Source: Phytopythium helicoides (taxonomy: Eukaryota; Oomycota; Peronosporomycetes; Pythiales; Pythiaceae). From it: a DNA stretch of 64,000 bases. This document shows, one piece after another, positions 37,401-52,400 of the stretch. The notes under the pieces were generated by a model. The model was not told where the DNA came from. It ran no database searches and saw only the letters and a list, made by a program, of their open reading frames with translations. The stretch spans positions 868,001 to 932,000 of the forward strand of contig JANFNE010000006.1 in assembly GCA_024867545.1 (NCBI GenBank). Reading direction: 5' to 3'. Both the position numbers and the translations under genes were made by a program. Position 1 is the stretch's first letter, and every line of letters starts with the position of its first letter.

Positions 37401-40400
37401 TTCGCTTACTTGAGCGGGGAAGATCTTGTGGGAGCTGGAAATGTGTTTATGATGCTATTAGCCGACTCTTCCCTCTCAGGGACTGCAAGCTCTGCACGTG
37501 TCGCTGGTAAAATCAGCGGGACTGACCCTTTTCGATACACTCTTACGGGCCTCCGTCCAGGCGTTCAGTACTATTTACACGCAATGGCGTACAACGAGGA
37601 AGGATTTGGGTCTGCGACATCTCCGATGTCAACTGCGATCACATGTGGACAGCCCGATCCTCCTGCTCTTGTTAGTGCATCTGTAAAAGACGAAACATCA
37701 CTTTCGATACGGTGGAGTGCTAGCTCAAATGACGGCGGATGCCCAGTCACTAAGTACAAGGTTGAGTGGTATCGTGATCCTGGCACGTTTGAGGAACAGA
37801 CAGTCACCACATCAGCTGGTAAAGGCCTACCTGAAATTCAACAGCTAATCAACTTTGCGGATACCGACAGTCTAACAGGAAACTTCAAGCTATCGTTTAG
37901 GGGAGAATCAACCCAGAATATTGCCTGGAATGCCTTGGCAACTGGTCCCAACTCCATAAAAGATCAGCTGGAGCGGCTATCCTCCGTAGGAACTGTCGGC
38001 GTAACGCGCGATATGTCCAAGCGCGTTGTTGATGGACTTTTGGTTACCGCTGTTACAGCCACCACAACCACAACTATTACGGTGGATGGATCTTCAACCG
38101 TGAGTCTGGATCAGTCTGGTCTCACTGCGGGAATGACCATTTGGATTGCAGGCTATGAATTGACAATTCAGACACTTCAACCTCAAGCCACCACATTCAC
38201 GGTAGACACTCCAATTGCAGTGTCTGTTCCAGTTCCGGTGTTTCAAAAGGCGTACGGCTTTGTGTGGTCAATCACGTTTTTGGCCGGTCACGTTGGGCCT
38301 CAGCCATTGATCGCAGTTTCAACAAGCGATAACTGGGGAGGCAACAATCCAGGTATCTATGTTGAATCGATTCAAAAGGGGCTTCAGCCTATCAGTGGGA
38401 CCTTTAAGTTGGCTTTTGCTAGCGGTGGACTGTCCGACACAACTTTTCCGCTTGATTACAATGTCTCTGAAGTTGGACTTCAAAGCGCACTCGAGAGTCT
38501 TGTGACGGTGGGAAACGTACATGTGAGTCGATCTGCAAATGGCTATGGGTACAATTGGATTGTGACGTTCTTGACCGAGTTTGCCAACGATATGTCACTT
38601 CTTGTGGTCGACGGAACTGAGCTTCATGGACCGAGTGCGCGAATCTCGGTAGCCCGAACAAACGCTGGATCACAACCTGAGCTTTACTGCGAGAAAAGTG
38701 GCCTAGCTGGGACCCCAGTTGAGATTGGGGTTCCAGGTTCCCTTGAGTATAATATTACCGGATTAACTACTGGCATGAAATACGGCGTAAGAGTTCGAGC
38801 CTATAATCAAGAAGGCTACGGGGGTGCAAAATACATCTCACCAGCGTATGAAGTGCCGCGAGCAGCTCCAGGTCCTCCAAATAATGTCGTGCTTGTTGTT
38901 TTGTCGAGCCGTTTGATTAAAGTGCGCTGGTCAGAGCCCAACAGCAATGGTGGGAGCGCTATTTCCTCTTATCTCGTCCAGTGGGATACAACGAGCTCCT
39001 TCCAGAACGCGGCCTCTCCAAATTATGATCTACAGCGCACTCTAAGCATTGGTAGTGGTGCATCTGGCCCATTCTTTGTGAATATCCCAGCGTTAACTCG
39101 GGCCAACTATTTTGTCCGGGTATATGCGGTCAACGATCAAGGAAAAAGTGTTGCAGCAGTTCCAACCCCAACTTCTACCATCCCTTTTGACCAAACCCCT
39201 GGAAAACCAGAGACACCTGTGGCCAAGGTATTATCTAGCTACGCCATTCTAGTAACGTGGGAAGCATCCTCAATTGAGAAGACTTATTTTGGGGGAGATG
39301 GTGGCCTATCGATTACACAGTACATGATTGAATGGGACAGTTCTAGCAAGTTTGACTCACCGGCTGCATTCGGGTTAGTTTTAGGCACCGAACGATCATA
39401 CATCATTGGAGGAGACGACCCACTTACAGGTGTTCGCTCGGACGTGTTAACTCCTGAGACCACATATTTTGTTCGCATTACAGCGTTCAATGCGAAGGGG
39501 GCCGGCTCACCTATTGCAACGGTGCCTGCGTCAGTACTTGTAACTAATCAGCCACCAACGGAACCTCAAGATCTTGAATTGGCAGTTATAACCTCGACCT
39601 CCGTTCAAGCGACTTGGAAAAATCCAAAATTTGATGGTGGATTGAGTCTCAAAGCTTACCATCTCGAATGGGATGAGCAAGAAGACTTTACCAGTGGAGA
39701 GAGCTCAAGCATCACTATCCCAATTGTTCGAGAGATGCAATCTGTTATTGTGCGAAGCGATGTGGTAAATGAAGAACAGCTGATTGACGCAACTGTCGAG
39801 GTAACAAATGAGGAGCAAATGGTGCGCACGGTATTTACTGGTGTTGATGAAGTCCAAGTGATTCAAACCACAAACGATCAAGTTCTTGATGAAATCGTGT
39901 CGGTGACTACTTCTGCGCAAGACATAAACGAGCGTCAAGAGCTTCGTTTGGATGCCGATGACATTAATGAGATTCAAGCAGTTCGCACCACCACGCCGGA
40001 GGTACTCGAAGTGCAGAGTATCCAAGTGGGAGCAAGTCGAATCAACGAAATCCAGACCATCACATTGTCACTTCCTGGCGTGGCATCCGATCCAACTGTC
40101 ATTGGAGGAACCTTTTCATTAACTTTTGATAGTCGACTCTGTACATACTGCACGCTACCAAAGACGTACGAACGTTCAAATGACTTGCTGGCGTCTTTGC
40201 AAGACTCCAGTCCCACCTCCGGGGCGGCCACTGTGAAGAGTGCGTTGGATGCTTTGAGCAACATCGATTCAGTTACGGTAACTAGAACGGATTCTAGCTC
40301 AAACGGCGATTTGACGTATGTCTATTCAATTACGTTTTCAGGAGATGCGGTGACTGGTGATGTTCTGGAGCTCTCTATCGACAGTGCCCTCACAAAGACT

Positions 40401-43400
40401 GTCAATGGTGTTACATCAACATTTGCGTCGATTCCAACCACAGCAACTGAATTCAGGAAAGGGAACGAAGTCCTTTATGACGCTAGCTCTGTCTTCAGTG
40501 TCACATACACATGCGAATCTTATTCTGGTCCAGCTGAGACAACTGGAGTGAGTGCAGAATGCACCCCATCCACTAGTGACCGGCTTTGTACATCGTGTGT
40601 AACTGCATTTGACTCGTCCACGTCAATATTTACTGTCACTACTGACTTTACCGGACAGTCGATAGTTGGTTCAAAAATGCAAGTTGGACCGTGTTCATTT
40701 GAGGTCGGCAGCGTCTCGACTACGACTTTAACAATTGCTACAGGAGATGTTGGAATGCTTTGCAGCTCATTTTCTCAACAAACTCTACCTCTGTTCAAAG
40801 CAAAACAATTTGTAGCCAGCGTACCAGTCAAAAGCTCGGCAACACAACCTCTTGTTGGGTCCTCCGTGCAAAGCCTTCTCAACGCTGTAATTAACTCCGT
40901 GACGGTAACGGCTACTCAAACGATCTCGACCACATTCGTTGGAACAGTTTATGCAGTGACATTTCGGAGACGATCCGGAACACTACCCCTACTTATATGT
41001 GGGTCATCGGCAATTATGCTTACGAATTCCGCTGGATCTAAATCATGTACAGTATCAAGAACGACCATCGGAAGTACGATATCAGGAAGCTTTTCGCTAG
41101 CGTTGACAGTTGAGACTGACCCAACGACAAGTCTTTCTACTGGTGCAATTCCGTGGGACGCATCTGAAGCCCAGATGAAGGCTGCTCTCGAATCAGTCAT
41201 CGTTATAAATACTGGGGAACAAGTTTTTGGCACAGTCAATGTCAAGAGGACAGTTTATTCAGAAACGGGCAACAAGTGGTCTGGAGGGTTTACGTGGCAA
41301 ATAGAATTTACAAGTCGACGAGGAAACATTCCACGCATGACAATGGACTCCACGAGCCTGGTCGATGCAGATCCGGCCACAACGACAGCACCGAATATAC
41401 CTAGTGTTGCAATTGAAGATTATACAAATCCTCTGAACCCCAGTGCAGGAAGTCGCGATGGAAACCAAATTACTGGTACCATGACGTTTGCGTTTAGGGG
41501 CGTGACTTCAGCAAATGTTTATGATCTTAGCACACAGATACTTCCAGCAACGGTTAACTCCCAAATCACTGACACTGCCTTCGCCAACTTTCTTGTAACC
41601 AATCTCGGTATTCCGAGTATTACTGTTACCCGTTCGCAAGCTACTCAAGCGGGCGGATTCACGTGGACGATTGAGTACAGTGATCAATCAACAGGCGGTG
41701 ATGTCGAGCTACTTCAAATTCCAATCACGGCTCTAGTTGCAACGAATGTGCGTGCTCAAGTAGTCGAAACACGAAAGGGCAATCAGCTCGGTGGTACATT
41801 TCAGCTTACTTTTAATGGTGATTCTACCGGGCCAATACTGTTTTCCGCGGATAAGACAGCGGTACAAGCACAACTCAACAGTCTAAGCTCTATCAAACCG
41901 AGCAGTGTACTCGTTGATAGACAAGGCCCGCTTGACACTGGAAACGTTCAAGTGCAAAGCTATAAGTGGCTGATTACGTTTTATTCCTCTGTATGGGCTG
42001 ACCCAACGAGCGATCATTCATCTGGAATTGCAGGAAATTGGAAGGGAGCGCGTGCTAGCTGGACTGATGTTTGGCCTGACACTGGTTACTCCAAGGCGTG
42101 GGGTCGACATGTTGGTCCCATGGATTCAATTGGACTTTCTATCAACTGTGTGAAAGATGGCTTGACTACGACGGCTAATGATAACTCACAGGATTGCCGT
42201 GTTGGAGTTGTGAGAGCGGGCGTTGGTCCAATCAAAGGAACATTCAAAATTACTCTAGACACTAGCACACTAGCACCGCACATGTCGGTGAAGAGTCTTG
42301 TTACGAGCGGTGATATTGCGCACAATGCGTGGGCGACGCGTGCCGAGAGTGGAGCTTCAGGGGCCTCAGTCGAGGAGATCCTGGAAGGTATGGCCAATAT
42401 TGGAGATGTATCTGTGTCACGAAGTGTAGTGGACCCCCAGACTGGTGGGTACTCGTGGACAGTAACATTTCTTCGCGACGCATATGGCACCCTGGGTTGT
42501 GAAGAGGTCGAGTACTCATCAACAGGTGCACGACTGTGTAACTCACCTGGTGACGTGCCCACAATGACAGCTCTCGGAGCCGGTCTTAGTGGATCCAATC
42601 CAGTTGCAACAGTATGCGGAGCTTCTGTAGGCGGAACTTGTTTCGCAGGAATCGTTCTAAACGGCCAGATATTACGAGGATATTTTACTGCGTTCGAAGT
42701 ACAAGGAGATCCGGGGCTAGACAGCCTATTTTATTTGCTTCCCACTTGTGATCCCACAGTGACTACCTCATGCAGCAATATTCAAACACTAACTGTGGAT
42801 CAAGCTCGAAGCGCAACAGTAATTACGCAGTATCTTCTTCCGCAAGACAGTTTCACCCTTGCAGGCTACTCTAGCTGTGTTTTCACGGCTACCACTGTGA
42901 CGGCGACTGCTGTTTCAGTATCCACGACAACCTGTGCAACGATGGCCCCAGCGGGTCTTACAAGTTTGGGACTCACCATTCTCCTTCCATGGAATGCCGC
43001 GGCAGATACGGTCACACGTGTGCTACAGGGCAGTATGCTTGGGCGAAAAGTGAGTGTACAGCGAACTGTTCAAGGAAAGTATGGAGAGATGTCGTGGCTT
43101 GTGCGCTTCATCTCAAATCCTGGCTTCACACCCCTCGGTGCAGGCAATATCGCCGCTATTGTACCAGTTTTTTCACCCGAAGTCACGACGACAAATACAG
43201 TGACTGTTAGTGTGACAGAGGTGACGTCTGGGTCTAGAGGGCTGAGTGGGTCGTTCCTCATAGATTTTCACTCGACATACGGTCCGCGCCAGGTTGCATT
43301 CAATGAAGCGCCGGAGCGACTCATGCGAAAGATCAACGAAATGAACACTATTGGAAGAGTAACGGTGGATAGATTTGAGTACCCGTCCACCGCAACTGGG

Positions 43401-46400
43401 TGTACCAGCTCTGCATGCTCGGGTGGCTGGGAAGGTCAACCAGTCAGCAACTCCGGAACTCGTGGAGGCTACCGGTGGCGTGTTCGATTTATGAAGGTAA
43501 CAGGCGAGTACGGTGGATTGACTTTTCCATCAGGAAGTGGCAATGTGGGTCCATTGTCAGTAATGCTTTCAACACTTCAAGGTAATCAGCGATCGATTGA
43601 TGTGACCACCAGCAAGGCTGGATCAACACCTATCACTGGCATGTTCACTTTGAACACCTCAACAAAAGCAACGCCCCCGCTGCAGTACTCGTCATCAGCT
43701 GATGCTGTCACGCAGGGTATCGAATCTATGCGATTATATGGAGATGTCGATGTCACGCAAAGCTACTACGTGACCCAACAGATCCCAAATGCTATCGCCT
43801 TGGTTACAAAAGATGGTACCACAGCGGGGATTACAGGTGTTGACGATATATCGCAGTTTATTTCGCCCGGGGATGTATTCCGCATTGGATACGTTGGAGC
43901 AGACAATTTGGTGGGGAGCAATGGTGACTGGCCATTCACGAAGGATATCACGACATCTCAAGTCGTAGTTTCTGCTCTATCCCCAGTTGTGTTGGCATCA
44001 GTTCCAGCTACGACTGAGCAACTTTATCCAGGTATGAGCTTGCGGATTGACGGGCAATTATATACAGTCCAGCATTCTGGTCAGGAAATTCAGCAGGTTA
44101 CGGTATCGGTACCCATCGCTAATTGGGACTCAGCGGTAATAGCAAGTGTTTTTACACTTAGCTTGACCAGTGGCTCCTCGGTTTTAACTACAGCGTGTTT
44201 GGCATTTAATGCGCAAGCGAGCGATGTTCAAGCCCAGCTAAATTCGTTTCCTGGAGCGAACGTGAAGGTTGTCCGGTCAGGACCTATCATCACAGAAACG
44301 AGCACTAAGAAAGGGTACTCGTACACTGTTTACTTTGGTGGAAGTGGTACGGCGGGGGACGTTGGGACCCTGAGGTTCAGCACTTCAGGGTGTACTGCGA
44401 TGCCAAATGGTGTGGTTGTGACGGGAAATGTCGCGGTCACCCAGCATGGCGGCGCGATTGGACACCAACAACTCACGTTTGCAACTGACTCGGGCCAAGT
44501 TGTAGACTCATCGGGCTACTTTAAATTGTCTCTGGGAGCTTTGACGTCTAATTGTCTGCGGTGGGGAGTCACGGACTATGATTTACAGAACGAGATAGAA
44601 ACAAACTTGGGGACTGGGGATGTCATTGTAACTCGCCAGGGGAATGGTGAATCTGTGACGGAAGTTCAACGCTTACGAATGACGTCAAGCTCCGAAGTAA
44701 CTTCAGGAAATACGGGTCTGTTTCAACTCATGCTCACGATAGAGGGTGAGGTTGTGACAACCTCGTGCTTGAATTACGGTATCTCAGCTGCAGATTTACA
44801 GGCTGCATTGAACAGTTTAACCACTTTCGGCGCGGTTGGAGACCATATCAACGTCACACGAACCGGAGACGGAACGTCGAGCTGGGGATTTGGATACGAA
44901 TATTTGGTCAGCTTCCGCGGTCCAATATCGGGAGGATTTAGTCGCGTGCTAGGGAATATGCTTCCTATTGAAGTCATCAACATTGGAGCATCTCCATGTG
45001 CACCGGTTGTTGGAGGAAACCCTGCGTTGATCATTGAGACAGTTCGTGATGGTTCACCTGGATACAAATATGACATTTTCTTTCTCGATTACAATTCAGC
45101 TATCACGCCACAAATGACACTTCTAGATGAGAGAAGTCTTCCGTGTGGAACTAACTGGATTCAAAATGGAGGGAGTGTTCGGAAGGCTTTGATTGAGCAG
45201 ATCACATCTGGAGGAAGCCCCGAGACTCAGGTACTAACGGTAAAGTCTCCGTCCGCAGGAACAAGTGTCAAGTTTAACTTTGGCGGGCAGACAACAGCTG
45301 CGTGCTTGAATGTAAATGTGCCTGCGGCAGATGTTCAGACAGCATTGACTGCGCTATCGACGATTGGAACAGACGGAGTCGTAGTGACTCGGGAGGCTCA
45401 ACCGGTTATTGCTCCTGGGGGATATATATACAAAATCACTTTCGTTGGAGACTCAGTAACGGGTAATGTCCCGCCAATTCAACTCGACTATACAGGATGT
45501 GTTGCTCCAACCGGAGCGTCAGATATCTCTATTGCTACTGAGACTGAAGGTGGGCTACGTCCTGGAAGCTTTGCCCTCAGTGAGTACTATCATGGCGAGT
45601 CGCCTGGCACTCACGTTGCGTACGCAGTATCTCAGCTCTTTAGTGTGATGCAAGAGCAGTTCGAGATTCAGCAAGTAGCCGTTAAAAACTCCGCAAACGA
45701 CATTGCTACTGCAACGGGTACCTTCAAGATCACTTACAAGGGGACTTCGTCCGTACCAATCCCATGGAATGCTGATGAAGATACATTGCAATCTGCACTT
45801 CTTGATTTGATAGTGACAGGTGGTGCAGCTCAAAATGCAGGAGCAATAATCGTCACAAGACGCGTTGACGCTGTTGTAGCTCCGAACGGGTTCTTGTACA
45901 CTATTTATTTCAGCGGGAATGTTGTAGCGGGTAATTTGGACCAAATCTCAGCAGCTGCAAGTGACTACGTAGACTTTCATTCAGGAAGTGTTGTGGTGAC
46001 AACTATTCGAGACGGCGTCAATGGCGCATTAGCTCTGCAGAAGCAGATGATTCCTCTAGCGAGTGCTACCTCCGTTACGACAGCGGCAGCCTATGTAGCA
46101 GGGGACGACGCGCTCAGTATTTTTAAAGTCAATGGGTTCTTTTGGACAATTAAATTCACATCCACTATAGGTGATGTGCCAAAGCTTGGCGCGCAGCCAG
46201 ATACGCTGACCGCTCAGCTTGCTGTCGTGGACAACTTTGTTCAAGGGTCGGCTTCAAATTCGTTTCTTGTCACAAACTTGCTTCCTGGGATCACTTATTA
46301 CGCTCATGTAGCTGCATCAACAGATATTGGTATTGGGCCGTTTTCCGCCCCCGTTGTTCCCGTCACACCTAGCAGCGCACCCTCGGCAGTACAAAATGTC

Positions 46401-49400
46401 GCCGCTGGTTATGCGCTATTCGTCCCAGAGGTACAGGAAGTGCGTTTAGCGGCGACACACATAACAGAAATTCAAGCGATTGCGACTTCAGCTGCATCCA
46501 TTCCCGAAGTGCAAACTCTTCGAACCTCGGCAGCACCTGATACGTGTTTTGACAATGACTGCATAGGCGGCAAGTTTGCATTCCGAGTGCCAACTATCCA
46601 GACGATCACAATTACTTCAGATGCCACTTTGTCTGCCGGCGAGTTTCAGATTGGATTCATCCGAAAGGTTGCTAGCCTGGCAACACCAGGGACGTTTGCT
46701 ACTGTTGGCGGAAACGCTGCTGTTGTGAAGACAGCTGCGCTCTCATACTCTGCGTCAGCAAGTGATGTCGAACTAGCCCTTTTAACTCTGGATGCGCTCG
46801 AACAAGGAGACATAGTCGTGACTAGAGATGGCGATGGCACCGCAGACTACGACTACGGATATATTTATTCTATCACATTTGTCGGAAACAATGTTGCAGG
46901 AGAAACTGAGGTCCTGGAAGTGTTCACAAACGGAAACTGTGTCCCGGCATGTGCGCCTTTTGCAAACGGAGGAGTGAATTATGCTATTGGTATTGGTATC
47001 AACTCGGGTTTAGCAATGGGCACGGACACAGCCGTTCAAGAAGTTGTTGTGAGTGCCAGCAAACCGCTTGTTGCTGGTTCATACAAACTATCGTTTGATC
47101 ATCTTGGAGCTATCAAAACTTCTAGCTGTATCCAGTTTGACGCTCCCGCACGAAGCGAGAGTGGAGCTGATCTTTCGACTATGGAGTCGATTCTAACAGC
47201 AATGGACAACATCGATAAAGTGTACGTGACGCGAATATCTGATTCAACACGTGCACCAAACGGCTACATCTATCGCATCTTCTTCTACGGTAACGGTGTG
47301 TATGGAGACGTAAATCGTATGACTGCAGTAATGACAGGATGCACGGCATTCCAGACCCAGGAAAGTAACGTTCTCACTACAAATGGCGTAAATGGAAACG
47401 TTGCTGTGAATATGGTCGATGCTGGTGGCTTTAATCCCACGAATACGTTTGTGGATCCAACAACGGCTACTGCAGATAACCTCGAAGCTGACCTTGACAG
47501 GTTACCTGTTTTTGGTAGTGTGCTGGTTTCTCAATCACTTATCGATGAACAAGGAGGGTATCTGTGGACTATTGCATTCAAGGATTCAGAGGGAAATCTG
47601 CCACCGTTTATTTGCGCCGTTGATGCTGCCTTTACTGCAATGCCAGGAGCAGCGTGTGAGACAGAGACGCTCACAGACGGCAATACACTCAGCGGAAGTT
47701 TTGTTGTTGAGGCATCTGCTCCTGTCGCGTTTGATGCAAGTGCTGCAGATATGAAATCAGCGCTTGAAGCGATGGATTGGGTCGGAACTGTGCAAGTTAC
47801 CCGCTCCGGTCCCTCGGCACAGAATGGTTATGCATGGACGATAACATTCCTGGACTATGTTGGCGACGTGCCAGCCCTGATGATTACAAGCTCATTAGTT
47901 GGTACTGGTACCAATGTGTTGGTGACAGAAATACGGAAGGGAAATTCTATCGGTGGCTCGTTTTCACTGGCTTATCTCGACTCGGTAACGGCACAAATTA
48001 AATGGAACGCCCCAGCTACAGCAGCAGATTCTGGAGGTGATGGTAGCTCAGTCCAGGAAAAACTTGAATCGCTTGCAGTTATTGGTGCTCTCCATGTGGA
48101 GCGATCTGCAGTTGATCACGAAGGTGGTTACTCGTGGCAGATCACTTTCCTTGATAACACTCTTAATCCGGGCGATCTACCGCTGCTGCGTGCCAATACA
48201 ACAACTCTCTCAGGAGAAGGGGTCGTGGGATTTACTCGAGAGGTTGTCAAAGGATCGAATGCTGTGGGTGATCAACTATGGCTGTCATTTGACCCACCCG
48301 AGCTAGACAACGGAAGCCCTATAACCAGATACCGTGTTCGCTGGGATACATCGAACACGTTTGCTGCGTCCCCAGCAGAGTATTATATCACCGACGCAAC
48401 AACTTTGTACCAGACACAACGGATCATCACGCGGGCTCCAAGTCTTGCATGGTCTTCCATCATGCCTCCTGTCATACCTGAGGTGCAAAGACTGACGCTC
48501 ACTAATACGGCGACGGCTGGCAATACATTTACGCTGGCATTTAGAGGACAAACAACAAGCGCATTTACTATCGGAACCTCCACTGCAAACAATTTACAAT
48601 CTGCCTTGGCGGCTCTATCCGCTGTGGGTGGTGTTGTTGTGACGCCTGTTGCAGGTGGAGATGGTACTACAATAATAAGTCCGGGCTCAGCTTTCTTGGT
48701 CACTTTTACAGTTGTTCAAGGTATGCTACCACTATTGCAGAGCAGCGCGCCAACGACTGTCGCGGTGAGTCGACAGCAAGCAGGCTCAACGAACTTCCGC
48801 AAAAAAGTTATGGTTTTCACGTGTACTTCAACTGCTATTGCGACGGATGAGATAACAATTACCGCGGGATCAGCTACTCAAGTTGTGACTGGAGATGCTA
48901 CTTTGACAGCTATTGAAGACGTACTAATTGCCCTATTCAACACGGAAGCTGACGGAATATCCGTGATAGCAAGCGGGGGCACGCAAACGACTCTATGTGC
49001 ATCTTCCCCGGCTGAGATCACAGTAACATTACATCAAGTCTACGGAGATGTCGTCCTCACACTTGCCTCGAGCACAGGAAATGCGGTTATTGCCAATGTG
49101 GCATCAAAATCAATCGATGGTGTATACAATGTACAACCTGATGCAAAGATGAGTGGGACATTCCAAGTCGGGTACGGTGGGGTGTATACGCGAGCCCTCA
49201 ATGCAGAATCGACAGCGGATCAGGTGCGCTATGCACTCGAAGATTTGTCGACGATTAACACGGTAGGTGTTGTTCGAGAGCCTTCTTACCAGCCATTGGA
49301 CGGAAAGGTCGATGTCATGAATGGACAGATCTACGTCACTTGCTCTGCCGGGGAAACTTGTGACTTTGCAAGCGGCGCGTATGGGCTTCCAGGGGATTTT

Positions 49401-52400
49401 ATTCGTATAGGTGGATCGTGGTACACTGTGCGAGTTGATGACTTCTCCTTAGCACTCCACTCGACCAGGCTGTACCTGGGTGATATAAACGGTCATGAAA
49501 CAGGCTATGCAGGAGCCTCCCAGACTGGTGTTCGGGTGTATGAGTGGTCCAAGGGATACATTTGGACCGTGACGATGCTTCGCGTTCCAACATTGACTTA
49601 CTTGCGCGCGAAGGTTCCACGTCTTTATCCGCTTGACGCAGACGTGCGCATAACTGGAAACGCATGTACCAAGTGCTACTACTTACCGAATGGAACCAAC
49701 AGACAGCTGACAATGGGTCAGCAATACTTCCTACAGGTAGATGCGTATAACGAGCATGGCAAGGGAGTTTCAATACTTCCGCCAGTGAGCGCAACCCCCA
49801 GTCAGGTCCCCAACGCACCTGCAAATGTGGACTTGACAGTAGTTTCCGGTACACAACTTGAGGTATTCTTTTCTCCTCCCGCACTTGCTACGACGAATGT
49901 GAGCCCCAACTTCAACAATGACATTTCTTCGTACATCGTACAATGGGACGTCACCTCAGTGTTCAAGCACGGCCTACCCGTATGCACGAACTGCGCAGTC
50001 TCGCTCTCGGGATCTAATGTGCTAACCACGTCAACTGGTTCACTTGTTTCGTCACGAATGACTGTTGGCACGAAATTCACTGTGGCCGACGACTCTTGTG
50101 TTCTCGAGGTAGCACAAGCGATAGTGGGACTCACCGTGATCGTCAAAGCTAACCATGGTTGTGCAAGCTTCTCCGGCAAAACCTATGCATTATACTACTT
50201 CACGTTTGAGCCCGCAGTAATTTCTGGCACTCTACTCGCTGGATCACCACCCTATCGCTACTTGATCTCTCAACTTTCGACTGCTACAACGTATTACGTA
50301 CGTGTTGCAGCCGTCAACTCTGTGCCAGTACAGCAAATTGCCCTCGATGGAAACCCGCCTAACAACCGCAAGTGGAGCTATCCGCTTTCGGCAACAACTA
50401 AAGACAAAGTTCCAGATCCGCCGATATCTGTAACGCTCGTGCCATTTTCTGGGACTTCATTTCAAATTCAGATACAACCGCCTACCCGAGATGGACAGGG
50501 CAGCGACGGTGCGGCCATTACGAACTATTGGATCGACATTGACACGGTCTCGACATTCGATTCGGCAGCAAAGCAAGCCCCGTTGGAAATTGCAGCTAGT
50601 ACCATCCCAGCCCTGATGGCAGGGACGACTGGTAGTCCACTTATATATACTGCAACGGGACTTACGAATGGAGTGAGATATTTCGTTCAAGTCAAAGCCA
50701 AGAACTCGATTGGATACAGTCGTGCGACTCTCGCTCCGAGTCCGCTGGCGCCTACACGATCTCCCGACCCACCCGTGAACGTTAAGGTGAGTACAGTGAC
50801 AACATCATCTCTTCCTATCCAGAGAGCGACGGTGACATGGCAACGACCAGTAAGCAATGGTGGGCTTCCAATTTCCAGTTACAAGGTAGAGTGGTGGCGA
50901 GGAGATGCCTCGAGATCCGAGGTTCAAGTGATTGAGCTCAAGTGGACAACCCGACCAGCTGCAGCACCTTTCACATTATCTTTTAGCGGAATCCAGACGA
51001 GCAGCATGCCATTTGATGTCGCGCCTGAGAACATGAGGAGTGCGCTCATGAACATTATGCCACAAGTGGTGGGACATATCACAATCTCTCGGTCCACTGT
51101 CAACGTTCAGTTTGGGTACCAGTGGAGTGTAACTTTTGCGTCCTCCGCTGTCAACCCTGGTGATCAACCAATGATTCGCATCCACTTGGATGCTGTGGCA
51201 GTGAGTGCTGGAGTGACTGGTACCGTGACAGAGATCACACCAGGTGTAGCGGTTCCGTCTGTTGTTGACTACCCAGGCACTCGCGAGATTCAGTTGTTAG
51301 TAGTATCCCATGCAGCAGCAACTGTTGGCGGTTTTTTTCGATTTAGCTTCAAGGGCTCTGCGTGGTCAAGCTACATTCCAGTGACGTCAACTGCAGATAT
51401 AGTGCAGCAATGCCTTCAGCAACTACCGACCTTAGGCCAAGTCAGCGTCACCAGTTCGCAAGCAACAAGTGTGACTCGCGTGTGGATGATCACATTCATT
51501 TCTGTCGTTGGTAATGCCCCTGCACTTACTGTGGACTCATCCAAAGTCACGCCTGCGACCGCATTCGTCGGTGTCAAGGATGGCGACAACGCTGTTGACA
51601 ACGATGGAAGGCCATGCCTTCCAGGAGCAGATGCACAGTGGTGTCTTGGGCGATCCTGGACAGGCTTTTCGGCTGGTGTGGCATCAGCAGCAAAAATTGG
51701 CGAACAAGCTGTCGATTACTCGTTCTACGAGACAATTGACGCGAATACCTTGACATACACTATCACGGGTCTTACTCCTGGCTTGACGTATTATATCAGC
51801 GTCACTGCCAAGAATGCGCTTGGACTTGGCCCACGGATGCGAAGCTCCCCATCAACCATAGCCCCACCAGTGCAGGTTCCCCAGCCACCAACAAATGTTG
51901 CGGTGGACGTCAATTTCGGCGTTGCGACCCAGCTCAAAGCTATCTGGGACGCACCAACAAGTGATGGCGGGGCGGCTGTGTGGATGTATCGCATTGAGTA
52001 CGATCCGTCACCATTGTTCAAGAATCGAGGGCAGCAAGATGTGTGGTGTCCGACATCCCCAACGCCAGCTGTTTGGCGAATCCAAACCTCCCGCACCAGC
52101 ACTGCAACGGTGAACGGCGTGACTTCTTCAGTCGGCGACGCGATCTTAAACGGATACTTCAACTTGGTGTTGACGCGCCAGAACAGAGTGCTGACAACTG
52201 AGCCTATCCCTTGGAACGCTGTCGCGACATCGGCGGAAGAGGCTGGTGGCACGCCAGCAAACTCTGATGTTTTCTGCACGCCGTGTAGCTCATGCGCGGA
52301 CACCTGTCAGAGCGCATCAACGTTCCCATTCCGACGACGTGAACTGTCAGGCTCAATGCAGTCCAAACTCGAGTATCTGTCCACGATTACGAGCGGCGTA

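Noticed and set aside
39727..40068. DNA repeat array such as CRISPR or a minisatellite
   Set aside because: The periodicity is in the protein, inside an open frame. The DNA units have diverged and there are no spacers.
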